From contig VWPU01011642.1 in the NCBI GenBank assembly GCA_013398955.1, positions 1 to 64,000 of the forward strand: 64,000 nucleotides of DNA, given 5' to 3'. Each line of letters starts with the position of its first letter. Positions within the stretch are counted from its first letter, which is position 1. Made by a program: the position numbers and the translations under genes. This DNA comes from Callaeas wilsoni. Taxonomy: Eukaryota; Chordata; Aves; Passeriformes; Callaeidae. This document shows, in pieces, positions 12,301 to 22,475 of this stretch. A model generated the notes under the pieces. It did not search any database. It saw only the letters and a list, made by a program, of their open reading frames with translations, and was not told where the DNA came from.

Positions 12301-15300
12301 TTCAGGAAAGTCAGAGGTGAAATGCTTTGTGATAAATCAAAGTACTTTAAGCAATTGCTTTTGTTGTTTGTCAGTTTTCCGTGTGTTTTCAATGGAGTAC
12401 TTACAAAGATATTGTATTTGTGCAGTTACTTTTTGTTGTTTTATATCCCCTTGACAGAACTATATGAAGGGTAATAAATACATTAGAGAACTGAAACAAC
12501 TGTTGATAAGGAATTTCGGTTAGTCGGATAGTTGGTGTGTTTTATAGTTACCTGCTCTAGCTTTGGGGCTTCAACATCAATGCCTGTTAATCAGTTACCA
12601 GATGGTTTGCATTCAGTAGCTAACAAAATCTTTTTTTTTTAATATCTAAACTTCATGTTTAAGCTATTGATTCACTGAGCAGTTCTTGATGAATTAAATT
12701 TGATCATTGGTAAAGCTGGACATGGAGTCTGTGGGACAGGGTCAAATTCGATTGCATGCCAGTAATGATCTTCACTCTTAAGAGACAGGCCAATCTGGTT
12801 TTTCAGATTGCAGTTTTTTTAGTCTGACTTCAGCAAATTAGTGAAGTTAACCTCTGCTAAATCTTAGAGGAGTTTCTCTGACAGCGCTGAAGGCAAACTA
12901 AGTTCTCCTGCAGATGTCTTCTATATACTTTACTTTGGTATGACATCTACAGCATTCTTGTCTGTTGGTGACTGGTGAGCAGAAATGATTGCAGGTAATG
13001 CCTTGTAGAGGCTGACCTGGAACAGAGGCTGGAGTGAAAGGATAAAGGGCAGGGATTTATTAAAAGGCCTTCACAGGGCACACCTTGGACAGTGCAGGAG
13101 TCTCACAGAGACTACACCCAAGATGCACGTCAGTCACATGTTTTTTGGACAGATAGAAGTTTTGTCCGTTTGCATATCAGAGGTTAATTGTCCAATTCCA
13201 GCTTCAGGCAGTGCAGTCCCATTCTCTCAGTTTACTCCCCTCCAACTCACTTTTGTTTCCATTTCTCGGGGCCTGGGACAGTGAGGTGTCCTTGATTCTC
13301 AGGCCTGGAGAGGAGTTGTTGTGTCAGACCAAAATGGGAAAAGCAGTTGCTAACACTCTGTATGGAGCTCAGAGTTACACACTAAAGAATTGCAGGATTA
13401 CAAACATATGAAAATATAAAAGCTAAAACCCTAAGGCATCACAGGCACTGGGCAACATGCAACTTGTACTTCTGCTTTTTCTTGATAATGACTCTCTGCT
13501 TGTTCCATGTTTGGCAGTACCTAAACCAGTAGAGACCTTGCAGCTCGCATGTGTGATGAGAACATGGAGAGCTGTGAACCTATGCAAACCTCTGAAACCC
13601 TCCTGCTAGCAAAAAATTCCAGAGTCAGAAGCTTTGACACTTTTAAATAATGATTTTGTGTTTCCAAGTGGAAAGAAAACACAAATCTCTGGTTTCAGTG
13701 TACCTTCAATGCAGTCCATGACACTTATTTTGCCCTTATATTGGATATCTCAGATCACAGATGTACAGGTGGATTGTGGATATAGTCTTTGTCTGATCAT
13801 AAAAATTTGTTTTCCTCTTCTTATGAAACTCCTGCCAGACTTTTCCGGACTCGGTTGTGTCTAGTCTTTGGGACAAATTCATTATCAATGAATTTCTTGG
13901 ACTGGACTAGGGGCTTTCCTGAAAGGTACAGTTTTGTACAGTAAAATAGGGAACTATTCTTTTTCAGCCTGGGACATTCATAAATGCCTTTCAGCCATAC
14001 AACCACAGAGGGTGCTGAATATCCTTTAGGATACCTAAGTTTGAAAACTAGCCCTATACAAGCAGCTACTTGTAAGTGACCTAGTGTTGTGTACATAGAA
14101 AACTGATTTCTGTGGCTGGCCTTTTCTCAGCCTATAGACAGTAAGATCTGAATCATTCGATTTCACAAAATCGTTTCAGTGACACAGCCAATAAAAGGGC
14201 AGAATAAGTGTTGTGGATGGCACAGAAGGTATGTTATTATTATTTATTATCAACAATTTGTTAAATATACACAATTATTTGTTGCTACTTAGCTTTATGT
14301 TGCTTAGTACTCTCTGTACTGTCACTAATTAGGCAGAGCAACTCTATAAAAATAGGAGTTTTACTGAGCAGACACAAAGCCAGATCTGTTCTCTGTTAAC
14401 TGCTGAAGCACCTTTCAGTTAGCTGATTTCTACGCAGATTAGAATTTGTTTGCATGGCTTTGTGATCCTGTTTTAAGTTGTTTCCATAAAATCTTTCATG
14501 TTTCAGGTATGAACTAGGAGAAGCTCTGTACTTAGGCTGGGCTGGATCTATCCTTTATATACTTGGCGGGATCTTACTGACCTGCTCATGCAGAGGGAAG
14601 GAAAAACAGAATTACAGGTAATCTTGGATTTGTCAGTTGAAGTAGCAGCTGTCAATTACACACCACTTTCTATCTGTGCACTATTCTGTCTCTCTCCCAC
14701 CCCCTGGTATAAATAGGTATAAATTCCAAACAGTGCCATGGCATGTCACAGACTGGTGATGGCAGGGATGCTGGGCCAAGCACTTGTACCTCCCAGACAG
14801 GGTCCTTGATGCATCGCCATCAGCAGCCACCTCCAACTCGTCTTTGGTAATTCTGGGCACTGCTGATGGTTCTAAGTTCTACATGGTGAAAATGTGCAGT
14901 GAAAGAGCAAACTGTTGCCAAAAGAAAACTATATAAAACCTCATAATGTATTATGATCCACTTTCTCTGCAATACTCACTGTGAGTAAAATATTCAAACA
15001 CTGTTCAATCTGCAGAAAGTGTAAAGGCATTTCCCAAAGCACATGGAACTGATCACTAGAAGCATGATTTTTTTTCTTGTTCTTTATGGAATTGTCTTGT
15101 TGTACATCAAATCAGGAAAACTGAGACTTCTGGCCTCAATATCTAATCTTCCCATTTTTGTTTCAGTCTTAATTTTTGACACATACAGAAGGCCTGTTTT
15201 TGAAGGATGAAATAGGCAGAAATAGCAGAGGTCCATGTCTACCAGAACTGAAATACCTTGGAGCTTGTATTAGCTAAGCTTGAGAGGATTATAATGTGCA

Positions 15301-16055
15301 AGGAAGAAGCATATTCACTGCTGCTGTATTTAATCTTAAGAAAATTATGTCAAAATGTAGTAGTAAGTGAGTGTTCCTCTGAGACTCCATTGCCCAATCT
15401 GAAACCATTTCAGTTTTATGGTAATATTTCATCAGCCACATTGGACTTTAGATCTTGCTCACTCTACTTTGATACAAAGTACCAAATGTCGTGAAATGTT
15501 CTGAAAATCAGGTATAACTGATCCATGAAATAGAAGTTCAGCATGATGAATGACAGTTGAAGGGGTTGGGTGAAGATACTTCTGTTCTCTTTCTTCATCA
15601 TCTTGATTCCTGTTTTAAAAACTGCAGCTTGTACAAAGGTGTTGAGGGCTAGGTTCTCTTCTGCTTTAGGGCCTCGACCGAAATGCCTCGAGGAAGAGCA
15701 CATGTGAGTTAGGAATGCAGAGTGTGGCCTTGGTTACGAGAGGGATGGGCTGAGCAGCCCGTCGGGGACCCCATCCACTTCCCCTTAGCTACCAGAATGA
15801 TGGGAACAGGAGGCCTCTCATTTCTGCGCCGTTGTGAGGAACGTGCTATCGGTGGGTTGGAGACACAGCTCATTGAGTAACTTCTAAACACCTGAAACCA
15901 CGGGTGTGTGTCTAATACCTATTATTTTATATCTTTTGTTTTTCTTAATTTACAGTCCCAACAAATACATATATTCAGCAGCCCAGGGAACTTCTCAGCC
16001 ACGCACGTACCCCAGGAACTCTGAGACGGTCGTAAGCAACAAGGAGTATGTCTGA
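3085..16055 (+). CDS. Claudin-10/15-like tight-junction protein gene with two alternative first exons
   Basis: Claudins are four-pass membrane proteins that form paracellular barriers or ion channels at tight junctions. Coding exons read as 1a (3085-3304) or 1b (6710-6926), then 11039-11203, 11353-11434, 14507-14617 and 15956-16055. All junctions are GT-AG and in phase. Form A is 225 aa and form B 224 aa, normal for the family. Exon 1 supplies TM1 and extracellular loop 1 with the W-(G/N)LW-C-C signature. Exon 2 gives TM2 and the start of TM3, exon 3 the rest of TM3 and loop 2, exon 4 TM4, and exon 5 the cytoplasmic tail ending in KEYV, a PDZ-binding end. Loop 2 and TM4 (GTKYELG, ALYLGW) resemble claudin-15 most, while the two-first-exon layout is that of CLDN10. 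The gene is convergent with DUSP28. Family assignment is firm; orthology is not, so no symbol is given. It is not CLDN10 itself if human synteny holds, since CLDN10 lies elsewhere. Confidence 0.9.
3305..6709 (+). other. Claudin intron between first exons 1a and 1b, including the exon 1b promoter region
   Basis: No repeat or third claudin first exon was recognised. For isoform B this is upstream sequence. In the last 200 bases there are GATA-type motifs (cttatct near 6570, agataaa near 6627) and a gcaaagagcaaagg direct repeat near 6585-6600 that resembles nuclear-receptor half-sites. These are motif observations only. Confidence 0.4.
6710..6926 (+). CDS. Claudin alternative first exon 1b (CLDN10b/CLDN15-like)
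   Basis: Encodes residues 1-72 plus one base. TM1 covers about residues 5-24. Loop 1 has W29, NLW at 47-49, C52 and C62. Asp55 sits exactly where claudin-15 carries Asp55, the residue known to confer cation selectivity, with a second acid at Asp64. The sequence is close to claudin-15 and claudin-10b through the whole exon, including the YWKVST and VITT blocks. The donor is g|gtaggt, and joining to 11039 gives Ala at the junction codon. The first ATG is chosen because it gives the same N-terminal length as claudin-15. Confidence 0.88.
8065..8155 (+). repeat. CR1 LINE 3' fragment in claudin intron
   Basis: gttggactcgatgatctt, then gccagccttaatgattccg and tgatttta match the CR1 3' end. Same strand as the claudin. 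Confidence 0.7.
10103..10180 (-). repeat. CR1 LINE 3' fragment, antisense
   Basis: agtcatagaatcatttaggt, then tggaagagaacttaaagat and aatcaagtc are the reverse complement of the CR1 3' end, so the element lies on the minus strand. Confidence 0.7.
11039..11203 (+). CDS. Claudin shared exon 2 (TM2, start of TM3)
   Basis: 165 bp after the acceptor ttttctgtcttag. It begins in phase 1 and reads (A/P)[12 protein letters not shown], matching the claudin block (Y/H)IxACRALMI at the end of loop 1, then TM2, the [10 protein letters not shown] intracellular loop and the start of TM3. The donor is g|gtaata. Without splicing, the frame runs into intron and soon ends, which supports the donor. Confidence 0.88.
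11353..11434 (+). CDS. Claudin shared exon 3 (TM3 end, extracellular loop 2)
   Basis: 82 bp after the acceptor tttctgctag, ending at aa|gtaagt. It reads [15 protein letters not shown] (TM3) and the second extracellular loop ending YAGTK. The block where most claudins have an F(F/Y)(D/N)P turn reads FFNQLY, so the usual proline is absent. The exon is too short to stand out as an open frame and was found by family alignment. Confidence 0.87.
11435..14506 (+). other. Claudin intron 3 with a solo LTR
   Basis: Apart from the solo LTR at 12996-13441 the intron shows only AT-rich sequence with no recognised coding exon. Confidence 0.6.
12996..13441 (-). mobile_element. Solo LTR in claudin intron 3
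   Basis: 446 bp, reverse complement of the element at 37816-38263 over its whole length. Ends are inverted (taatgcctt ... aaggcatca) and it is flanked by the direct repeat cagg (12992-12995 and 13442-13445), a 4-bp target-site duplication. On the minus strand AATAAA lies at 13061-13056. No internal retroviral sequence is attached. A 4-bp duplication is more usual for gammaretrovirus-like (ERV1) elements. Confidence 0.85.
14507..14617 (+). CDS. Claudin shared exon 4 (TM4)
   Basis: 111 bp after the acceptor catgtttcag, ending at ag|gtaatc. It completes the Lys codon and reads [14 protein letters not shown], then a hydrophobic stretch with LGG and a CSCRGKEK cytoplasmic start. The YELGxALYLGW block is diagnostic for claudin-10/15. 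It lies about 1.07 kb after a solo LTR inserted in the preceding intron. Confidence 0.88.
14618..15955 (+). other. Claudin intron 4
   Basis: About 1.3 kb of unique-looking sequence between the TM4 exon and the tail exon. No repeat or exon recognised. Confidence 0.55.
15956..16055 (+). CDS. Claudin last coding exon (cytoplasmic tail)
   Basis: 100 bp after the acceptor ttaatttacag. It completes a Ser codon, then encodes a hydrophilic tail rich in Tyr, Ser, Thr and Asn that ends in NKEYV before TGA at 16053-16055. The final Tyr-Val is the typical claudin PDZ ligand for ZO proteins. Total coding length is a multiple of three with either first exon. Confidence 0.85.
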
Positions 16056-18026
16056 GCTTACATTTTGCATCAGCTGTAGCGTTAGTGGGCTATGAACTCA
16101 AATAAAGAAGTGAGCTACTTCTTTGTTCCGGTTCCAAGCTGCAATCCTGTGCATTAATTTGGAGCAGTTGGAGGAGGAGGTATGGCTTTCAATGTAAATA
16201 GGAATGGTTTTCAGATGTAAATAGCTTTCTACAGAAGATGCTGTGATGTGAAATCCTGTGGCATGAAGGTTTTCTGCGCGCTGAGAAGCCTGGTAAAATT
16301 TAACCAGAGCGCAGTATATGCTGACACTCAAGAGCAATGGTTTCTATTTCAGCTGACTCAAACATGTGGAACTGATAGCTGTATCTGAGTGCAAGTTCAT
16401 ATGCCTCACAGTTAGAAATGTGTTGTGTTTTCATTAATGTTTAGCTTCCTTCTTTTGTTTAGCAGCTTAAGCTTTTGACAAGAAATAAACTTTGTTCCAC
16501 AGACTGACTGAAACAGAGTTTTTGATGAGTGGAATCCTGAAATTCTTATTACATATGATAGTCAAGGTTTATAAAAGCTACAAAAAATTTTCTAGCAACC
16601 ACTCACCTTCAAATCTGCAGATGTGCAACAAATTTCATGTTGGTTGTAATGCGGATACGGAAGAGAAATGATACAGAATGAGCCAAACACAGTGGTTTGG
16701 GAAGTGGGAGTGGGGAAAGCATCTGGTGTGAAAATGCCTTGTGGTAACTAAGAAAATGGTAGCCTGAATATTTTATTTTGATTTCTATGGTTTCAGCTTT
16801 TAAAATAATACTACTTTAACTTTGAGCAGTCTTTAACTTTGGGAACTTTTACTGCATCTCAGTTGTCTAATTCATGTAATTCCCCAGTGGTTTACTTTTC
16901 TGTCACTGTTCCATCGTTAGAATTTCTGCCTTAATCTACTCCACTGCTGGGAGCATGTGTTTACCTTGTGTGAGCACTTAGGCAGATGGCAGTGAGCTAA
17001 CTTTACTTCATATTTATGCTTTCAGCAAGGTGGAGTGGAATTTCACCCTGCAGGTTCACAGGGTCTATAGCTTGTCCCTTTTAAATTACCGATGTACTCA
17101 TACAGTTTGACAAAACTCTGTTTGGAATGGCTAATGATAAACATGTCTGATCTAGAAGTTTCGTGTGGTTTCCTTGATGGCCCAGTAGATAATTTCAGAG
17201 GGCGACCTGCAAGCAGTCTCAGCAGGAATTATTTAGCCGTGTTGCTTGCATGCAGGAACAGCTGACTTGTAACCTGACACATTAAGGCATGAACTGGGCA
17301 CTGTTAGATTTAGCAAAGCTAAAAGGAGTGGTGATTACTTCTAGATTGCTGGTGTCATCTTCTTCCCTCCACAATCATCTGCAGTTTTTTAAATCATTCC
17401 TTTGGTGTTTTAGAGAATAATTTCAAAAGCTGAAAAGGCACTTAGTTCAGCATGGTGGGAGCTGAACTCCTTACCATCATCTGTATATTCTGTCCTCTGG
17501 ATTTTTAGGTAATTTCTGAAGTTGAACATAAGGAAAATAGCACAGACAAAGCATCAACCACTGTCAGTTTCCCAGCAAAGGTTGTATCAGCTCATTAACA
17601 TGAATTACGATGCAGTAGGTGAGAGGGAAACTCAGAACTTCCTTGGTCTGGCATCATGTCTTCTAATGGCATCACTGGGAAGTTTAATTTTAAAAAAAGA
17701 GTAAAATCCCTGTGTGGTAACTCCTCCCTTCGTTCAGTGCATCATTACCGTATTCAGTGTCATTCAGGGGAATAAAACTGCTGAAGATTCCATGCCTTTA
17801 TCTGGCTTGTTTACAGTCCTTCCAGCCATTTTCTGTTTGCTGTTACTCCCTGCTTATCTGCCCTGTTTCCATGCACTGCCAACAGAAATGCTCTGAATGA
17901 ATTTAATGAACCATCAACTCAGTTATGGGGGTAAAGTGTTTTATGTACAGGTGATTTAGGAAGTGATTTTTTTTCCTTTTTTTTTGAAAATCTGTAGCAA
18001 GTCACTTCACTTTCTTTAAAGTATCT
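16056..18026. other. Convergent intergenic region, claudin 3'UTR and DUSP28 3'UTR
   Basis: The claudin (+) and DUSP28 (-) run toward each other here. Claudin poly(A) candidates lie at 16101 and 16484. On the minus strand a variant ATTAAA (17902-17907) lies about 120 bases after the DUSP28 stop. No other gene recognised. Confidence 0.5.
16101..16489 (+). terminator. Candidate claudin polyadenylation signals
   Basis: AATAAA occurs 46 bases after the claudin stop (16101-16106) and again at 16484-16489 after an AT-rich 3' untranslated stretch. The second gives a more usual 3'UTR length. Which one is used cannot be told from sequence. Confidence 0.45.
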
Positions 18027-18161
18027 TCACACATCGCTATTTTTAAGTCCTTTGCTCAGCGGAGCAGACTGCTTTGATATCTGCAAATCTTCTTCATATC
18101 TCTGCAGCTGAGACCAAAATCCTGCATTCGGTTCTGCTACGGGTCTGGCAGTTTTCACAGC
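18027..18161 (-). CDS. DUSP28: DUSP28 exon 2 (C-terminal)
   Basis: 135 bp after the acceptor ccctag, found by looking for the conserved DUSP28 C-terminus; too short to appear as a long open frame. It reads AVKTARPVAEPN, then GFWSQLQRYEEDL, and ends in KNSDV before TGA (18029-18027). Phase 0 on both sides of the roughly 0.9-kb intron. Confidence 0.92.
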   Translation of the reverse strand, partial: AVKTARPVAEPNAGFWSQLQRYEEDLQISKQSAPLSKGLKNSDV

Positions 18162-19409
18162 CTAGGGAACAGGAGAGACATGGTAGAAGCAAGGTATCCT
18201 GAATTTGTGGGAGTCGTGCAAGTGGATTTTTAACTTAAAATTTTGAGAAGATTTACGTTGGTTTTGATTTGGCTACAGAATAACAAGCAGCTATTTTGGT
18301 GAGCTGACTTCACTCTGTGCTTGCTAAGAACGGGCATGTGGGCCATGAACGGATTCATGGGCAAGACATGAGACAGAGCTGTTGATTTGCTGGAAATGGG
18401 AAAGTCTCTCACCAAGTGCAGTGACACCGCTCATGTGTAAGATGATACTATGAAACTTGGTCACTATCTGCACACCTCAGTCTAAATTAAGCAAATTGGC
18501 TATCTGAAGACTTCAGCGATACACCTGACTTCACCTGGGTGAAGTCTAAAAGAGCACGAGTAGTTTGTATTGGACAGGCTTCCTAGGAAAGCTGACATGT
18601 CATTGCTTAGAGCAATAAAGCCATAGCTTATGGCGAGCTGGTCCCTAGATTGCTGTGTGGAGCTGTCACACGGTGACAGGAGCAAGTCCTGCATGACAGT
18701 TCCTCTGTTATGGAACACCCACTCACTTCTTTATGTCTCTGTCTTCACTTATTGTGACTATGCAAATGATAGAGAAAATGTTCACTTAGCAGCCAGCTTT
18801 GTATGTTTGCTACCTGTGCTTAAAGCCTATTTGTATTTATGTTCATCCTAGTAACCCCACACTGAAAACTTACTTGACCAAGCTGGGCATGAAAAAACTT
18901 ACAGGGGACCGTTTATTCAAATGCTGAATCTCTCTATCACCGGTAATTGGCAGGTGAAAGCACCAAAATAATTCTACTAGAAATCATCTTTTACTCATGA
19001 GAAGCATCGCATTTCTTCCCCAAAAGGGCTGTAAATATGAATCTGGATGTAGGTACGTTACCTCAAACGCGTCCTTGAGCGGGAGCTGCCGGTGTCTCAT
19101 CAGGTAAGCCGTGCAGACGGCAGCGGAGCGGCTGCGGCCGTTCTTGCAGTACACCAGGCACCTGCCCCCGGCGCGCACGGCCTCCTCGATGGCGGCGGCG
19201 CACGGCTCCAGGTGCCGGTACAGGTCCTCGGCCGGATCGTCCCGCACGGGCACGCGAATGCCGCGGACGCGCCGCAGCCGCGGGAACGGCTGCTGCCTGG
19301 TGACATTCACGCAGAAGGTGACCCCCTCGCGCTCCAGCAGCTCCTCGTCGCACGCTGCCCTGGCCGTGCCCAGGAGCAGCGAGGCCGTGACCGGGCAGAG
19401 CCGGGCCAT
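18027..19409 (-). CDS. DUSP28: Dual-specificity phosphatase 28
   Basis: Atypical small DUSP, intracellular. Two coding exons, 19409-19062 and 18161-18027, join in phase 0 to 160 aa (human 176 aa). The protein follows human DUSP28 throughout: LLLGTARAA near the start, VTFCVNVTRQQ, RVPVxDDPAEDL, then the P-loop VYCKNGRSRSAAVCTAYLMRH at about residues 86-106 with catalytic-position Cys88 and Arg94 (C-x5-R). The His that normally precedes the catalytic Cys is Tyr, as in mammalian DUSP28, whose activity is reported to be weak. Exon 2 carries ARPVAEPNAGFWSQLQRYE, the conserved C-terminal helix. It lies 7.4 kb downstream of GPC1 on the same strand, as in human. Confidence 0.93.
18162..19061 (-). other. 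DUSP28 intron
   Basis: 900 bp between donor gtaacg and acceptor ccctag, AT-rich compared with exon 1. No further exon or repeat recognised. Confidence 0.85.
19062..19409 (-). CDS. DUSP28: DUSP28 exon 1
   Basis: 116 codons from ATG at 19409 to ...KDAFE, followed by the donor gag|gtaacg. Reading on past the donor gives unrelated residues, which confirms the exon end. Very GC- and CpG-rich, unlike the AT-rich intron that follows. The start is the first ATG before the DUSP core and gives a slightly shorter N-terminus than human. Confidence 0.92.
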
Positions 19410-19600
19410 CGCGGCCCACGGGGCACGGCCGGGGTCGCGCTGCGGGCTCCCAGCGGTGGCACGGCCGTGCCGCCCGCAGCCATCCGCGCTCTGCTAAATT
19501 CATCCGCTCCCTGCAGGCTGGGGCGGAGAGGCTCCGGGCAGGTCCTAGTGCCGGCTGCATCCCGAGAGCTGCATTGGGGACGCTGAAAGCACTTTCGGAG
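19080..19600. promoter_or_regulatory. CpG island over DUSP28 exon 1 and promoter
   Basis: CpG dinucleotides are dense from about 19060 to 19600 (many cgcg, gcggcg, ccgcg strings), in contrast to the depleted flanks. The island covers DUSP28 exon 1 and about 200 bp upstream, which is typical of a housekeeping promoter. No TATA box is obvious. Confidence 0.7.
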
Positions 19601-19711
19601 CCCACGGCTCACTTGTAACGCCAGTGGATTTGTGCAGTCGCTGTCCCCACAGCCTGCCGTGCTCCGCACGGGAATGCTGCTGCTGCAGGCGGTGCTGTTG
19701 GTGCAGTGATG

Positions 19712-19968
19712 CAACACTGAAGCTGTGTCAGGGTGGGTTTGGGTTGGATATTAGAAAAAGGTTCTTTACCCAGAGGCTGGCTGGGCACTGGAACGGGGTC
19801 CCCAGGGCAGTGGGCACAGCACAGAGCCTGAGAGAGCTCAGCAAGTGTTTGGACAATACTCTTGGGCACATCGTGTGGCTCTTGGGGATGGCCTGTGCAG
19901 GGCCAGGAGTTGAACTCAATCATCCTTGTGGGCCTTTCCAACTGAGCATGTTCTGTGATTCTGTCTTC
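19712..19968 (+). repeat. CR1 LINE 3' end, well preserved
   Basis: About 255 bp closely following CR1: gttggatattagaaaaaggt, ttctttacccagaggctgg, cactggaacggggtccccag, ctcttggggatggcctgtg, gggccaggagttgaactcaa and the tail ttctgtgattctg. It lies 0.3 kb upstream of DUSP28 exon 1. Confidence 0.85.
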
Positions 19969-20009
19969 TGTGATCTGGTCTTCTCCAGAGCATCTCGGTG
20001 CCCCTCACA

Positions 20010-20400
20010 TACAACAAAAGCATCTTTTGAGTGCCCAGAAAATGATTTACTAGGCTGGCCAGATAGCGTGGTGCTAATCTTTCTGGACTTCAGTAGAATT
20101 GCTGGTGTGCTGCCAGGGCAGAGGGTATCTTACACCAGAGTGTGCTGACATGGGTTTGATCTGCACGGGATGGGTGGGGATGGGCCAAGCCCAGCCAGGT
20201 GAAGGTCACATTGGCCAGTGCTGGGCAGCTGGTACAGGGCTGGTCGCAGGTGCCAGCTGCTTCCTGGAGGCTAAGCTGCTTCAACCCTTTGCTTTCAGGC
20301 AAAACACGAGCATTTGTCTGATATTTGCTGCTGACACAAAAATGAACCTGAACTGTTGCAGCAACAGAGCACAGACCGGTGTGAAATGCAGTGCCACCCA
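20010..20400 (+). repeat. Decayed CR1 reverse-transcriptase remnant
   Basis: Translated pieces keep two reverse-transcriptase landmarks in CR1 order: VVLIFLDFSR (CR1 usually (V/I)YLDFSKAFD) near 20070-20098 and FAADTKMNLN (usually FADDTKL) near 20323-20352, in different frames with stops between. It must be a separate insertion from the CR1 tail just upstream, because the order is reversed. Confidence 0.5.
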
Positions 20401-22154
20401 TTAAGGAATTAGAAGTGAGGTACAAGGATGAGCTTTCATTTGACCATGGAGGAAGGAGAAGTCGACCTGCCACACACCTGCCATCATTTGTGTCAATAGC
20501 AGCCTGTCAGTGAGATGTTGGCTCTGGGGCCAAAGGAGACGGCTCTCTCACATGAGCACTAGAGCATGGTGTCCCCTCCTGTTATCCAGCACAAGCCTCA
20601 GCTCTCACATGCAGGCTTATTCATCTGCCCCCTTGCTTCCTTTTCTCCGGGCCTGTGGCTGGTGCAAGGCTCTGCTGGCCCCAGGAGGCACAGTTCAGGC
20701 TGGGACCCTGCGGCTGGAAAGGAGAAAGCTCAGCAGGAGAGCACGGCCCTGATGCTGCCCACGCCAGCAGCGTGGGGAGGGCTCCTGGATTCCTCTGCAG
20801 ACATTGTTTCCAGGGATTTGGGACCCTCCCTGGCACTGGCTCTTGCCCAGTTTAGCATTTCCATGGCACACCTGTTATTCCCAGGCCATGATGCTGGCCT
20901 TCAGGCAAGGAGCCTTTCTGCTATCACTGCCAGGGCTTTCCTTGTGGGACAGGCACACGTCGATTCCCCACACTGTCGGAAAGAGCCAGCTGCTGCCCTA
21001 CCTTCCTCTGGCAGAGGCTCATCCTTCTTCTGCCTGCACGCAGCTGTGGGCTTTCTTGGGCCCTTGCAGAGAGTCCCTGGGTGGTGCTTTATGGGCACAC
21101 TCCAGTTCGTACCAAAACCATGACCTTTATTTCACATGGAATCACACTTGCTGTGCCATGAACCCTCCACTGATCTGTGTGGGTGGCAGCAGCCCGCCAG
21201 ATTGCTCTGGGATTTGCCGAACAAGCCTGGTGTGATTTACTGGTTTACCAGTTCCTGCAGCTCATCCCAGCACTGGTCCAGGTGTTCCCCGGGTGACACC
21301 ATCTCAGGGCAGCTTTCTTGTCACATTAGCACCAGCAAATGTCACTGGGGCTGCACCTGAGCTCCCTCGCTCTGAGGCTAATGATGTTTATTCGCTCCTT
21401 GCCTGCAGCTGACTTAAGGATGGTCATCCATGCCAGAAAGGTGGTCCCTTCCCACCAGCCCACCCTGGGCTGTGTTTCTGTGCAGAGAAGGATTTAGGAA
21501 CAGGGCAGAGTAATGTATAAGCTAAACACAAATGCCATCTTCTGGCAGCGAAGCCAGTTGCTGCCTCTGTAAGAAGATGGTCGAACTGCAGGGTCTCAGC
21601 CTCACCCCCTCGCTAGAAAAGGTCTGATACCTCTGTCCAGATTTTGCTGGGGGGTTTCTGGTCTTGGTGGCACTGCCAGTTGGGGTATGGTGCCAACAGC
21701 CCCAGTAACAATGGCTCTCTCCAGTCCTCCTGCCATGCACCTGCAAAGTGCCTGGCCCCACTGTCCCAGGAGCTCCGTGTATGTACTGGGCTGCTGTTGG
21801 AGCCCCTGAACCCTTCCATGCCCAGGGAAGCAGTGATATGTGGCTGCAGGGAAGTGGGAGCTGAGCTTCTACCACAACCTACACCTCCTGCAAGCTCTTG
21901 GCAGTGAATTTGCAAACATGCAGTGTTCAGTGACATTATGAACTGCAGAAATGTTTTCCACACACCTTTAGTAAACACAGAGCCCTAAGTGGTCGTTATT
22001 TCAGATCATAATTAGACACTGAGGAGGCAAAGCAGGCGACTGGTGTGCACAAAACTTCTCCAAGGAGAAGACCTGTATTTTTGCACTTGTCTGTATTTAT
22101 ATAAATGGTGCAAATAGCTGTAGCTGCAGGAGAGGAACCTAAATAAATACCTAC

Positions 22155-22475
22155 TCACTCAAGGGTATCAGTCAGTTTATTAAATTTAGCTGATATTTGC
22201 TTCCAGGCAGAAGGATACACTTTCAGTAGTTTCCAGTTACCAAGTCTCTCAGACATTTCATGAGCAGCTTCCAACACGTCACCTTGACAGCTGCATTCAG
22301 CCACTTCTGAGTGGACAGAGCTGAAGCAGAAACCTTTCTGCTGCACCAGTTCAGTCTCAAGCACATGCTGCAGATGAGACATCCCCCTCGCTGCTCTGCT
22401 TGCTGTGAGCCCTTCCAAGAGCTGCACTGGTGCAGAGCCGTGGTCCCTAATTACCACAACACTTAGTAATGACAA
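22155..22475 (-). other. Unassigned 106-codon open frame, possible exon
   Basis: Composition looks protein-like (amphipathic, with a WKLLKVYPSAWKQISAKF block) and the frame closes just at a strong donor-like ga|gtgagt. I do not recognise a family. It could be chance, an exon of an unknown gene, or part of a long GPC1 3' region. No matching upstream or downstream exon was found. Confidence 0.2.

Noticed and set aside
3085..16055. Calling the claudin CLDN10 or CLDN15 outright
   Set aside because: Exon layout resembles CLDN10 but the body resembles CLDN15, and the neighbourhood fits neither from memory of human. A phylogeny is needed.
19063..19605. Long open frames in all frames around DUSP28 exon 1
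   Set aside because: High GC content removes stop codons; only the minus-strand frame from 19409 matches a protein family.
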